From an uncultured Prevotellaceae bacterium (GTDB lineage: Bacteria; Bacteroidota; Bacteroidia; Bacteroidales; Bacteroidaceae): a DNA stretch of 64,000 nucleotides. The DNA is taken from assembly GCA_902801375.1 (NCBI GenBank), contig CADCIB010000002.1, positions 248,001 through 312,000 on the forward strand. The letters run 5' to 3'. Numbering within the stretch: the first letter of the stretch is position 1; every line of letters starts with the position of its first letter. Under the pieces are notes generated by a model. It saw nothing but the letters and a program-made list of their open reading frames with translations. It ran no database searches and was not told where the DNA came from. The position numbers and the translations under genes were made by a program. Below are positions 37,225 through 44,790 of the stretch, in pieces.

Positions 37225-38421
37225 ATGACGGCAGACATGATGACTTTTTGGGGGCTGGAAACCCCGTGTTATGTATTGGAGGAATCGCTCTTGCGCCGCA
37301 ACCTTCGTCTCATCAGGCAGGTGGCCGACGAGGCTGGTGTGGAGATTATTCTGGCCTTCAAGGCCTTCGCCCTTTGGAAGACGTTTCCTATTTTCCGCGA
37401 GTATATTTCGGCAACGACTGCCAGCTCGCTGTTTGAGGCGCGGCTGGCGGCTGAGGAGTTTGGCAGTCCGGCTCACACTTATTCGCCAGCGTATACTGAG
37501 CGCGAGTTTGATGAGATTGTGGGTTGCTCGTCGCACCTGACGTTCAATTCGCTGAGCCAGTATGAGCGCTTCCATGAGCGTGCGCGCCAGTTGAAACCCG
37601 ACCTGAGCCTTGGCCTGCGCATCAATCCTGAGTATTCGGAGGTGGGCACGGAATTGTACAATCCCTGTGCGCCGGGCACCCGCTTTGGTGTGACGGCCGA
37701 CAAATTGCCGGAGCGTCTGCCTGCCGACATCGAGGGTTTCCATTGCCATTGCCATTGCGAGAGCGGCGACGATGTGTTTGAACGCACGCTGGTGCACATT
37801 GAGGAGAAGTTCTCCAGGTGGTTCGGTCAGTTGAAATGGATGAATTTCGGCGGCGGCCATCTGATGACACGCAAGGACTATGATGTGGTACACCTTATTA
37901 ATATATTAAAGGGATTCCGCAGCCGCTATCCTCACTTGAGGGTGATTCTGGAGCCCGGCAGCGCCTTTGCCTGGCAGACGGGTCCGCTGGTGGCGCATGT
38001 GGTGGATGTGGTGGAGGACAAAGGCATTCGCACAGCCATTCTCGACGTGAGCTTCACCTGCCACATGCCCGACTGTTTGGAGATGCCTTACATGCCTGTG
38101 GTGCGCGGCGCGGAGATTGTGACGGACGATGGGGTGGGGCATGAGATTGCTCAAGGCCAAGGCCATTCTCCCGGGGCTTACCTCTACAGGCTGGGCGGCA
38201 ACAGTTGCCTGAGCGGTGACTTTTTGGGCCTGTGGCGCTTCGATCATAAGCTGGAGGTCGGGGAGATGCTTATCCTTGACGACATGATTCACTACACCAC
38301 GGTGAAGACGACGATGTTCAATGGTATCGGCCATCCTTCCATTGCCTTGCTCCATGAGAACGGTGAGCTGGAACTTTTGCGCGAATATGGTTACGAAGAC
38401 TACAAAAATCGCATGGATTGA
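37225..38421 (+). CDS. nspC: Carboxynorspermidine decarboxylase
   Basis: NspC is a PLP enzyme that decarboxylates carboxynorspermidine or carboxyspermidine, the last step of the alternative spermidine route of many gut Bacteroidetes. The fold-III barrel begins with ETPCYVLEESLLRRNL and the PLP lysine region ILAFKAFALWKTF. Later come LGLRINPEYSE, FHCHCHCESGDD, MNFGGGHLM, ILEPGSAFAW and the C-terminal DVSFTCHMPDCLEMPY with the catalytic-type Cys/Asp. The length of 398 is normal. The start is placed at ATG 37225 from promoter distance; the long in-frame upstream stretch overlaps the thiE-like promoter and is not coding. The partner dehydrogenase gene is not in view. Confidence 0.88.
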   Translation: MTADMMTFWGLETPCYVLEESLLRRNLRLIRQVADEAGVEIILAFKAFALWKTFPIFREYISATTASSLFEARLAAEEFGSPAHTYSPAYTEREFDEIVGCSSHLTFNSLSQYERFHERARQLKPDLSLGLRINPEYSEVGTELYNPCAPGTRFGVTADKLPERLPADIEGFHCHCHCESGDDVFERTLVHIEEKFSRWFGQLKWMNFGGGHLMTRKDYDVVHLINILKGFRSRYPHLRVILEPGSAFAWQTGPLVAHVVDVVEDKGIRTAILDVSFTCHMPDCLEMPYMPVVRGAEIVTDDGVGHEIAQGQGHSPGAYLYRLGGNSCLSGDFLGLWRFDHKLEVGEMLILDDMIHYTTVKTTMFNGIGHPSIALLHENGELELLREYGYEDYKNRMD

Positions 38422-38473
38422 AGGTCGTTTTGAAGTTTTTTCGCGTTTTTCTGCAAAAAAAGTGTGAAAAAAT

Positions 38474-38503
38474 TTGTGGGTTCAAAAAAAAGCATTACCT
38501 TTG
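38474..38503 (+). promoter_or_regulatory. Promoter of the tRNA cluster
   Basis: TTG (38474-38476), 19 bases, TACCTTTG (38496-38503); 44 bases before the first tRNA. Confidence 0.75.
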
Positions 38504-38547
38504 CAACCGCATTTAGAGAAATGCACTCTTTTTGGAGAGTTTTACAA

Positions 38548-38620
38548 GCGGAAATAGCTCAGTTGGTAGAGCACAACCTTGCCAAGGTTGGGGTCGCGGG
38601 TCCGAGTCCCGTTTTCCGCT
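38548..38620 (+). tRNA. tRNA-Gly (anticodon GCC), first copy
   Basis: A complete cloverleaf: acceptor GCGGAAA/TTTCCGC, anticodon stem CAACC/GGTTG with loop TTGCCAA, T-arm GCGGG-TCCGAGT-CCCGT. CCA is not encoded. The sequence is identical to the copy at 38884. Confidence 0.96.
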
Positions 38621-38666
38621 CAGACATTCTGAATATGTTGTGAAGCGCGTTGAGCTTCGACCATTT

Positions 38667-38748
38667 GCCCAGGTGGCGGAATTGGTAGACGCGCACGTTT
38701 CAGGTGCGTGTGCCGCAAGGTGTGCAGGTTCGAGTCCTGTTCTGGGCA
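38667..38748 (+). tRNA. tRNA-Leu (anticodon CAG)
   Basis: Class II tRNA with a variable arm. The acceptor GCCCAGG pairs with TCTGGGC, with a G-U at position 7. The anticodon loop TTCAGGT places CAG at 38701-38703. CCA is not encoded. Confidence 0.93.
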
Positions 38749-38778
38749 CTACATCATTCAGAATGTCTATTTTTTGTT

Positions 38779-38862
38779 GGAGAGGTGGCGGAATTGGTAG
38801 ACGCGCTACTTTGAGGGGGTAGTGTCAAGTGCGACGTGGGAGTTCGAGTCTCCTCCTCTTCA
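38779..38862 (+). tRNA. tRNA-Leu (anticodon GAG)
   Basis: Class II tRNA with acceptor GGAGAGG/CCTCTTC, anticodon loop TTGAGGG (GAG at 38813-38815) and a long variable arm. The discriminator A is followed by an encoded CCA (38863-38865), unlike the other tRNAs here. Confidence 0.93.
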
Positions 38863-38883
38863 CCAAAACTATTCTTCAGACAG

Positions 38884-38956
38884 GCGGAAATAGCTCAGTT
38901 GGTAGAGCACAACCTTGCCAAGGTTGGGGTCGCGGGTCCGAGTCCCGTTTTCCGCT
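38884..38956 (+). tRNA. tRNA-Gly (anticodon GCC), second copy
   Basis: Base for base the same as the tRNA at 38548-38620, 19 bases after the encoded CCA of tRNA-Leu(GAG). A recent duplication or gene conversion is likely. Confidence 0.96.
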
Positions 38957-39007
38957 CTTTTTGTTGACACCTTTTTTAGGATAAAGAAAAACATTTCATT
39001 TTCATTC

Positions 39008-39553
39008 ATGAATTTATATTTGAGATATTTTGACAACGAGACATTGGTAACCAATGTTGACGATGCCATTGATTTCCTGCGTTCCATTCCCGAGATTGGC
39101 ATGAACGACGAACTGGAGGCTGACGTCAGAAACTATGCCGCAAGCGACGTCTTTTATCCCAAGCGCTACAAGGTGCGCCCCAGGATTTATTTCATCGTGA
39201 TCAAGACCGAGGCGGCCACGATGCTCGACTTCAAGCAGAAAAAGGCCCTTCGCTCGAATGTGGAGCGCACTCCGCAGCGTGATGCCGTAGCCCCGACGTT
39301 GGCTAAACTGGCCATCGAGCGCCCAGGCTGGTATGAGGGAACCATCGACTTCAAGCGCGTGGTGCTTGTGCCCGGGACTGGCAAACACGAATATCGCGAC
39401 ACCCACTTCGTGGCCAATTGCAAGGCAAACAGCGGTATGGACTGCTATAACCGCATCATCGAATACCTGCGCGACCGTGTGGACAACCGCAGCCAGTTCC
39501 CGTCGGCAAAGGGGAAAAACTTTAAGTTCCGCTATCTGGGATATTGGAAATAA
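39008..39553 (+). CDS. Conserved protein of unknown function beside ssb
   Basis: I recall no named family. The 181-residue protein starts MNLYLRYFDNETLVTNVDDA, is soluble and charged, and contains NYAASDVFYPKRYKVRPRIY followed by FIVIKTEAATMLDFKQKK, a mixed alpha/beta pattern. No catalytic motif is evident. The tRNA-Gly ends 51 bases upstream, so it may be read from the tRNA promoter. The following genes, ssb, gldE and a phosphopantetheinyl transferase, form a compact same-strand group. Proteins of this look recur in Bacteroidales, so I treat it as a real gene. The frame is open upstream into the tRNA; ATG 39008 is the first sensible start. Confidence 0.75.
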   Translation: MNLYLRYFDNETLVTNVDDAIDFLRSIPEIGMNDELEADVRNYAASDVFYPKRYKVRPRIYFIVIKTEAATMLDFKQKKALRSNVERTPQRDAVAPTLAKLAIERPGWYEGTIDFKRVVLVPGTGKHEYRDTHFVANCKANSGMDCYNRIIEYLRDRVDNRSQFPSAKGKNFKFRYLGYWK

Positions 39554-39587
39554 TCCACGGTCAGGTATTTCATTTATTTTTCGTTCT

Positions 39588-39983
39588 ATGAATAAGGCAA
39601 TGTTGATAGGCAACGTGGGCAAGGACCCCGATGTCAGATACTACGAACAGGACCAGGCCGTAGCGCAGGTTTCGCTGGCAACGACGGAGCGGGGCTATAC
39701 CCTGCAGAACGGCACGCAAGTGCCCGACCATACCGATTGGCACAACCTGGTGTTCTATCACAGGCTGGCCAAGGTGGTGGAGCAGTATGTCAGGAAAGGC
39801 GACCGCCTCTATGTGGAGGGCCGCATCCGCTACCGCGCCTACGACACGAAGAAAGGCGAACGACGCTACGTGACCGAGATTCTCGTGGAAAACATGGAGA
39901 TGCTCTCGCCGAAACCTACCCAGGCGCAAGCACCGGTCACACCTCAACAGCCTGCTGCAACCCCCGATGACACCCCTTTCTGA
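39588..39983 (+). CDS. ssb: Single-stranded DNA-binding protein
   Basis: SSB coats single-stranded DNA in replication and repair. The 131-residue protein has the OB-fold pattern: MNKAMLIGNVGKDPDVRYYE, VAQVSLATTERGYT, HTDWHNLVFYHRLAKVVEQY, VRKGDRLYVEGRIRYRAYD and TEILVENMEML. A short Gln/Pro tail ends in DDTPF, the acidic tip with terminal Phe that recruits partner proteins. It lies 34 bases after the unknown gene and one base before the preferred gldE start. This is the usual Bacteroidetes ssb-gldE order. Confidence 0.95.
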   Translation: MNKAMLIGNVGKDPDVRYYEQDQAVAQVSLATTERGYTLQNGTQVPDHTDWHNLVFYHRLAKVVEQYVRKGDRLYVEGRIRYRAYDTKKGERRYVTEILVENMEMLSPKPTQAQAPVTPQQPAATPDDTPF

Positions 39984-39984
39984 A

Positions 39985-41313
39985 ATGGACATTTCTTTTC
40001 TATTCTCGGCTTTCCAGGAGGTTCACGTGATGGCACCCGACGCTGGGGTCGTCTTCTGCTCTCTGCTCGCCATTGCGCTGCTTGTCCTCTCGGGATTTGC
40101 CAGCGGCTCGGAGATTGCTTTCTTCAGTCTGTCGCCCACCGACCTCAACGAGCTGGATGGCGACAAAAATCCTTCCGACAAAGCCATCGAGATGCTGCGC
40201 GACGACAGCGAGCGGACGTTGGCCACCATCCTCATCACCAACAACTTCGTCAACGTCACCATCATCATGCTGTGCAATTATGTGTTTGCACACTTGGTGG
40301 ACTTTGGGCGTGCCTACTGGCTGCAATTCGTGTGCATTACGATTCTGCTCACATTCCTACTTCTGCTCTTCGGAGAGATCATGCCTAAGATCATGGCCCG
40401 GCAGAACCCTCTGCGCTTCTGTCGGCGTATGGCCTCATTTGTGCTCCTCATGCGCAAGCTGTTCTGGCCTTTGGAGAGCATGCTCATGCATAGCGGCGTG
40501 CTGGCCGAAAAGGTGATGCAGCGGCAGAGCGACCATGTGCTGAGCGTCGACGACTTGGAACAGGCGCTTGAACTCACCGACAAGGAGGAAATCAAGGAGG
40601 AAAAGAGCATGCTGCAGGGCATCATCCGCTTTGGCGACGAGACGGTGAAGGAAGTCATGACCAGCCGGCAGGATGTGGTAGACCTCGACATCAAGAGCAC
40701 GTTCGACGAAGTGCTGAAATGTGTCATTGATAACAACTACAGCCGCATTCCCGTCTATCAGAACAACTCCGACAATATCCGGGGCGTGCTCTATATCAAG
40801 GACTTGCTGCCGCATCTCAACAAGCAGAAGACGTTCCGTTGGCAGAGCCTCATACGCCCGCCCTATTTCGTGCCCGAGACGAAGAAAATCGACGACCTGC
40901 TTCGCGAGTTTCAGGACAACAAGGTACATATCGCCATCGTCGTTGACGAGTTCGGCGGCACCAGCGGCATCGTTACCCTTGAGGACATTCTGGAAGAAAT
41001 CGTCGGCGAGATAAACGACGAATACGACGAGGAGGAGAAGACTTTCGTCCGCCTGAACAAGAACTCCTACGTCTTCGAAGGCAAGACGTTGCTGAGCGAT
41101 TTCGTGCGTATCCTTGAAATCGACGATGACGAGTTCGACGAGGTGGCAGGAGAGGCTGACACCCTGGCGGGCATGCTGCTTGAAATCAAAGGCGACTTCC
41201 CGAAGGTCCATGAGGTCATGACCTTCAAGAACTATTCTTTCGAAGTGCTCCAGATAGAAGAGCGACGCATCTCGAAAGTGAAGGTCGTCATTAATAATCA
41301 CAATCCCCAATAA
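39985..41313 (+). CDS. gldE: GldE-type CNNM/CBS transmembrane protein
   Basis: This 442-residue protein has a DUF21/CNNM transmembrane domain (about residues 15-190; SGFASGSEIAFFSLSPTDLN, LLLFGEIMPKIMARQNP), then two CBS domains (IIRFGDETVKEVMTSRQDVV, RIPVYQNNSDNIRGVLYIKD, IVVDEFGGTSGIVTLEDILE) and a CorC/HlyC-like C-terminal domain. GldE is needed for gliding in Flavobacterium, but orthologues occur in non-gliding Bacteroidales, where an ion-transport or envelope role is more likely. ATG 39985 (MDISFLFSAF) is preferred; 39967, which overlaps the ssb end, is also open. Confidence 0.85.
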   Translation: MDISFLFSAFQEVHVMAPDAGVVFCSLLAIALLVLSGFASGSEIAFFSLSPTDLNELDGDKNPSDKAIEMLRDDSERTLATILITNNFVNVTIIMLCNYVFAHLVDFGRAYWLQFVCITILLTFLLLLFGEIMPKIMARQNPLRFCRRMASFVLLMRKLFWPLESMLMHSGVLAEKVMQRQSDHVLSVDDLEQALELTDKEEIKEEKSMLQGIIRFGDETVKEVMTSRQDVVDLDIKSTFDEVLKCVIDNNYSRIPVYQNNSDNIRGVLYIKDLLPHLNKQKTFRWQSLIRPPYFVPETKKIDDLLREFQDNKVHIAIVVDEFGGTSGIVTLEDILEEIVGEINDEYDEEEKTFVRLNKNSYVFEGKTLLSDFVRILEIDDDEFDEVAGEADTLAGMLLEIKGDFPKVHEVMTFKNYSFEVLQIEERRISKVKVVINNHNPQ

Positions 41314-41322
41314 GACAAGGCT

Positions 41323-41937
41323 ATGCCGCTTCTGAGAATCGAGCATCTGGATGGCGGGGGCTTGCTCGGCATCTGGCAGATGACCGAGGCACCTGACTGC
41401 GATGAAGCCCTGATGGCGGAAGCTCGACGACTGTATCGCAATATGGCCCGCCAGCGTGAGTACGTCTGCGTCAGGCTGCTTCTGCGCGCGATGCTCGGAA
41501 GGCACGAGGTGCTGATAGACCATCTTGAAAGCGGCAAGCCCTTCTTGGTGGGCGATCCTCGAACCTTAAGCATCAGCCACACTCGCGGTTTTTGCGCTGC
41601 CCTCCTTACTGATGGGCGAGGGGGCGTGGATGTGGAGTATTGCAGCGATAGGGTGAATCGCATTGCCCATCGTTTCCTGCGTACCGATGAGAAAGCCGAC
41701 GATACGCTTTCCCGTCTGGCCTTTTGGAGCGCTAAAGAAACCATCTATAAAATGTTCTCAGAAGACCACCTCGACTTCTCCCAAATGCGCGTCTGCCTGG
41801 CTGCCGACTTCCACGAAGCAGACGCTCAACACCCCGTTGCCACGTTGCTCCACGGGGAGAATCTTTTACGCAACGTAAGCTTTCCCATTGCTTGTTTCGT
41901 AAGCCGCGAATATGTGCTCACTTATAGTACTTTCTAA
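41323..41937 (+). CDS. 4'-phosphopantetheinyl transferase
   Basis: The enzyme moves the phosphopantetheine arm from CoA to carrier proteins. The 204-residue protein has the Sfp-type signatures: KPFLVGDPRTLSISHTRGF, the metal-binding GGVDVEYCSDRV and FWSAKETIYKMF with its Trp, Glu and Lys. It starts nine bases after gldE, as in other Bacteroidetes. The acceptor, perhaps acyl carrier protein or a secondary-metabolite carrier, is not indicated here. Confidence 0.85.
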   Translation: MPLLRIEHLDGGGLLGIWQMTEAPDCDEALMAEARRLYRNMARQREYVCVRLLLRAMLGRHEVLIDHLESGKPFLVGDPRTLSISHTRGFCAALLTDGRGGVDVEYCSDRVNRIAHRFLRTDEKADDTLSRLAFWSAKETIYKMFSEDHLDFSQMRVCLAADFHEADAQHPVATLLHGENLLRNVSFPIACFVSREYVLTYSTF

Positions 41938-42012
41938 GAAAACTGTTGACCAGTCCCCTGAGTCGATATGGGTGAAAGATGATGGGTGAAAGATGAAAAA
42001 ACTGAAAAAAGT

Positions 42013-42043
42013 TTGCATATTTGTGGCGAATGCAGTATCTTTG
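42013..42043 (+). promoter_or_regulatory. Promoter of nnr
   Basis: TTG (42013-42015), 20 bases, TATCTTTG (42036-42043); 22 bases before ATG 42066. Confidence 0.75.
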
Positions 42044-42065
42044 CACGGTTGAAACACTTGTAGAG

Positions 42066-43586
42066 ATGGTAAAGATATTCACGAGTGCTCAGTTGAAAGA
42101 GCTTGACGATTATACGATAGCCCACGAACCCATACGTTCCATCGACCTCATGGAGCGGGCGGCGAAGGCTATGACACGCGCCATTACCGAGGAGTGGACC
42201 ACTCAGACAGCCGTGGTGGTGTTTGCCGGTCCTGGCAACAACGGCGGCGACGCGCTGGCCGTGGGGCGTATGCTTGCCGAGCAAGGTTACCAGGTGAGCG
42301 CCTACCTGTTCAACACGACGGGACGCCTGAGCGAAGATTGCGCGAAAAACAGGAAGCGCATGGAAGAATGTCGCAAGGTGAAGCTCTTTGCAGAAGTCGT
42401 CGAAGAATTCGACCCACCGAAACTCACGGCAGGCACCCTCGTTGTCGATGGTCTGTTCGGCACGGGTATGTCGAAGCCCCTGTCTGGTGGCTTTGCCTCG
42501 TTGGTGAAGTACATCAATCAGAGTGCCGCCTATATCGTGAGTCTCGACATGCCTTCCGGATTGATGACGGAAGACAATACCTATAATGTGCTGGCCAATA
42601 TCATCAAGGCCGACCTCACGCTGACCCTTCATGGCAAGAAACTGGCCTTCCTCTTCCCCGAAAACCAGCAGTTCATAGGCCGACTCCGTGTGCTCGACAT
42701 ACGGTTGAGCGAAGAGGGCGTGGGGAAGATCGATGCTCAATACTCCATGCTTGAAGAGAGTGACGTGGTCAGGCTGCTACGCCCGCGCGACGACTATGCC
42801 CACAAGGGCAATATGGGTTCTGCCATGATCATTGCCGGAAGCTACGGTATGGCCGGCGCTTCGATACTTGCCACGCGGGCTTGTCTGCGTAGCGGGGTGG
42901 GAAAGGTGGTGGTTCATATCCCTAAAAAGAACAACGACATCATGCAGATAAGCGTTCCCGAAGCCATCGTGCAGCCCGACATCGACGAGAAATACTTCTC
43001 TGAGGCCGTCGACACCAGCGATATGGACGCCGTCTGCATGGGTCCTGGCCTGCGACAGCAGGAAAGCACAGCCATCGCCCTCATCTCCCAGATCAGACGA
43101 ACCTCGGTGCCTATGGTGCTTGATGCTGATGCGCTGAACATCCTTTCCAACCACCGCGCATGGCTGCAGCAGCTCCCGGGAGGTATCGTCATGACACCTC
43201 ATCCCAAGGAGTTCGACCGACTCAACGGCAGTCCATGTGCTGACAGCTATGAGCGGCTCTCACGGGCACGTTCCATGGCGGAACACCTGAAAGCGTATAT
43301 CCTGCTGAAAGGCCATTATACGGCGTTGTGCCTCCCTAATGGCAAAGTGGTCTTCAACACGACAGGAAATGCCGGAATGGCAACAGCAGGTAGCGGCGAT
43401 GTGCTCGCCGGTATCCTCACAGCCCTGCTGGCTCGTGGCTACGGACAGGCCGATGCCTGCACATTGGGTATGTATCTGCACGGATTGGCGGGCGACATCG
43501 CGGCTGCCGAAGTGGGTATGGAAAGTCTGACGGCCTCCGACTTGATAGCCTGTCTGCCCAAAGCGTTTATGCAATTGCAACAATGA
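42066..43586 (+). CDS. nnr: Bifunctional NAD(P)H-hydrate epimerase / ADP-dependent dehydratase
   Basis: Nnr repairs damaged hydrated NAD(P)H. Residues 1-215 form the YjeF epimerase domain (VVVFAGPGNNGGDALAVGRM, LVVDGLFGTGMSKPLSG, SLDMPSGLMTEDN). Residues 225-506 form the ribokinase-like dehydratase (GNMGSAMIIAGSYGMAGA, MGPGLRQQE, VLDADALNILS, MTPHPKEFDRL, and GNAGMATAGSGDVLAGIL with the catalytic Asp). Start MVKIFTSAQL at 42066 agrees with the promoter distance. The stop overlaps the start of the DUF4831 gene as ATGA. Confidence 0.93.
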   Translation: MVKIFTSAQLKELDDYTIAHEPIRSIDLMERAAKAMTRAITEEWTTQTAVVVFAGPGNNGGDALAVGRMLAEQGYQVSAYLFNTTGRLSEDCAKNRKRMEECRKVKLFAEVVEEFDPPKLTAGTLVVDGLFGTGMSKPLSGGFASLVKYINQSAAYIVSLDMPSGLMTEDNTYNVLANIIKADLTLTLHGKKLAFLFPENQQFIGRLRVLDIRLSEEGVGKIDAQYSMLEESDVVRLLRPRDDYAHKGNMGSAMIIAGSYGMAGASILATRACLRSGVGKVVVHIPKKNNDIMQISVPEAIVQPDIDEKYFSEAVDTSDMDAVCMGPGLRQQESTAIALISQIRRTSVPMVLDADALNILSNHRAWLQQLPGGIVMTPHPKEFDRLNGSPCADSYERLSRARSMAEHLKAYILLKGHYTALCLPNGKVVFNTTGNAGMATAGSGDVLAGILTALLARGYGQADACTLGMYLHGLAGDIAAAEVGMESLTASDLIACLPKAFMQLQQ

Positions 43587-44632
43587 TGAAAAAAGTTTCT
43601 ACAATAATGATTATGCTGGCGATGGCTACAACTGCTATGTGTCAGCAGCTTATGGAAGGAGCGACCTATTACCTTCCCAAGTCAACGGTCGATGTGGTGC
43701 TGCGAATCGAGAAGACCACCGTTTCTCCAGGCATGCTGAATGCCTATGCCGAGCGTTTCATGAAAAGGAGCGATGTGCCTTCTCTGGCGTCTGTAAGCTG
43801 GCGACTGCTGTCGGCTGAGATTACCCCGTCGGCTGTTCCCGACACCACCAAGCGCTTTACCGCGCGTATAGACGGCAAGCATTCTATCCAACGCGTAGCT
43901 CTGGCTCCCGACGGCACCATCCTTGCCGTTAATGCCGATGCCACGTTGCCAACGACACGCATACCCTTCTGTGCTGCTCCCAAACAACCGCTGCCCGATG
44001 CTCATGACTATATGAACCAGGACATTCTTGCTGCCGGCAGTCGCGCGAAAATGGCTGAGCTCATCGCCCAGGAAATCTACGACATCCGCGAAAGCCGTTC
44101 ACTCTTGTCGAAAGGTCAGGCCGACTTCATGCCAAAAGATGGCGAGCAGCTGCGCATCATGATGCAGTCGCTCGACATTCAGGAGGCCGCCCTCATGCAG
44201 GTGTTTAGCGGAACAACAACCCACGATACGACGGAGGTGGTCTTGAGTTATGTGCCGGAGAAGGAAGTAAATCGCCATGTGCTGTTCCGCTTCTCGTCGC
44301 ACTTTGGTCTTTCTGATGCCGACGACCTCTCTGGCGAACCTTATTACCTGTCGGTCAGCGATTTGCATCAGACGTCGGAGAACGCTGCCGTGGCCGAAGG
44401 GAAACTGCCGAAAGACAATGCCGAGATCTATGTGAACCTGCCGGGACGCATTCGCCTGGAGTTGAGTCATGATGGAAAGATCATTACGTCCTGCGAGATG
44501 ATGGCCACGGAGTTCGGACGCACAGAGTCGCTCGACAACGAGCTCTTCGGAAAGAAACTCTTCACACAACTGGTCTACCATCCGCTCTCAGGTAGCATTC
44601 AAAGCATCAAGTCGGAAATGGTGAAAAAGTAA
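43583..44632 (+). CDS. Secreted DUF4831 family protein
   Basis: The 349-residue product has a signal peptide (MMKKVSTIMIMLAMATTAMC) and matches the Bacteroidetes family DUF4831, of unknown role: GATYYLPKSTVDVVLRIEKT, RTKMAELIAQEIYDIRESR-like helix (SRAKMAELIAQEIYDIRESR), GAATYPE-like strands later, and VVLSYVPEKEVNRHVLFRFS. It is coupled to nnr by a four-base overlap (ATG 43583, or 43586). The last codons (MVKK, stop) are echoed by direct repeats immediately downstream. Confidence 0.78.
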   Translation: MMKKVSTIMIMLAMATTAMCQQLMEGATYYLPKSTVDVVLRIEKTTVSPGMLNAYAERFMKRSDVPSLASVSWRLLSAEITPSAVPDTTKRFTARIDGKHSIQRVALAPDGTILAVNADATLPTTRIPFCAAPKQPLPDAHDYMNQDILAAGSRAKMAELIAQEIYDIRESRSLLSKGQADFMPKDGEQLRIMMQSLDIQEAALMQVFSGTTTHDTTEVVLSYVPEKEVNRHVLFRFSSHFGLSDADDLSGEPYYLSVSDLHQTSENAAVAEGKLPKDNAEIYVNLPGRIRLELSHDGKIITSCEMMATEFGRTESLDNELFGKKLFTQLVYHPLSGSIQSIKSEMVKK

Positions 44633-44744
44633 ACTCCCGATTTCGTGATAGAGAGAAATCAGAATTGGTGAAAAAGTAACCCTGCTAACGATAGAGAGAA
44701 ACCAGAAACGGTGAAATAGTAGCCTTGCTAACGATAAAGAGAAA
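44620..44744. repeat. Three imperfect direct repeats at the 3' end of the DUF4831 gene
   Basis: GGTGAAAAAGTAA recurs at 44620 and 44667 and as GGTGAAATAGTAG at 44710, each followed by GATAGAGAGAAA or GATAAAGAGAAA. Spacing is 47 then 43 bases. The first copy contains the last codons and stop of the DUF4831 gene; each later copy repeats the in-frame-looking stop. Confidence 0.75.
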
Positions 44745-44771
44745 CGGCGCATCGTCTGATGCGCCGCTTTT
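44745..44771. terminator. Bidirectional intrinsic terminator
   Basis: CGGCGCATC (44745-44753) and GATGCGCCG (44758-44766) form a 9-bp stem with loop GTCT, followed by CTTTT on the plus strand and TTTCTCTTTA on the minus strand. It separates the convergent DUF4831 and nifJ genes. Confidence 0.88.
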
Positions 44772-44790
44772 CGTGTCAGTAGGGTAAGGC

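Noticed and set aside
38422-38473. Possible terminator after nspC
   Set aside because: The A- and T-rich runs do not form a stem.
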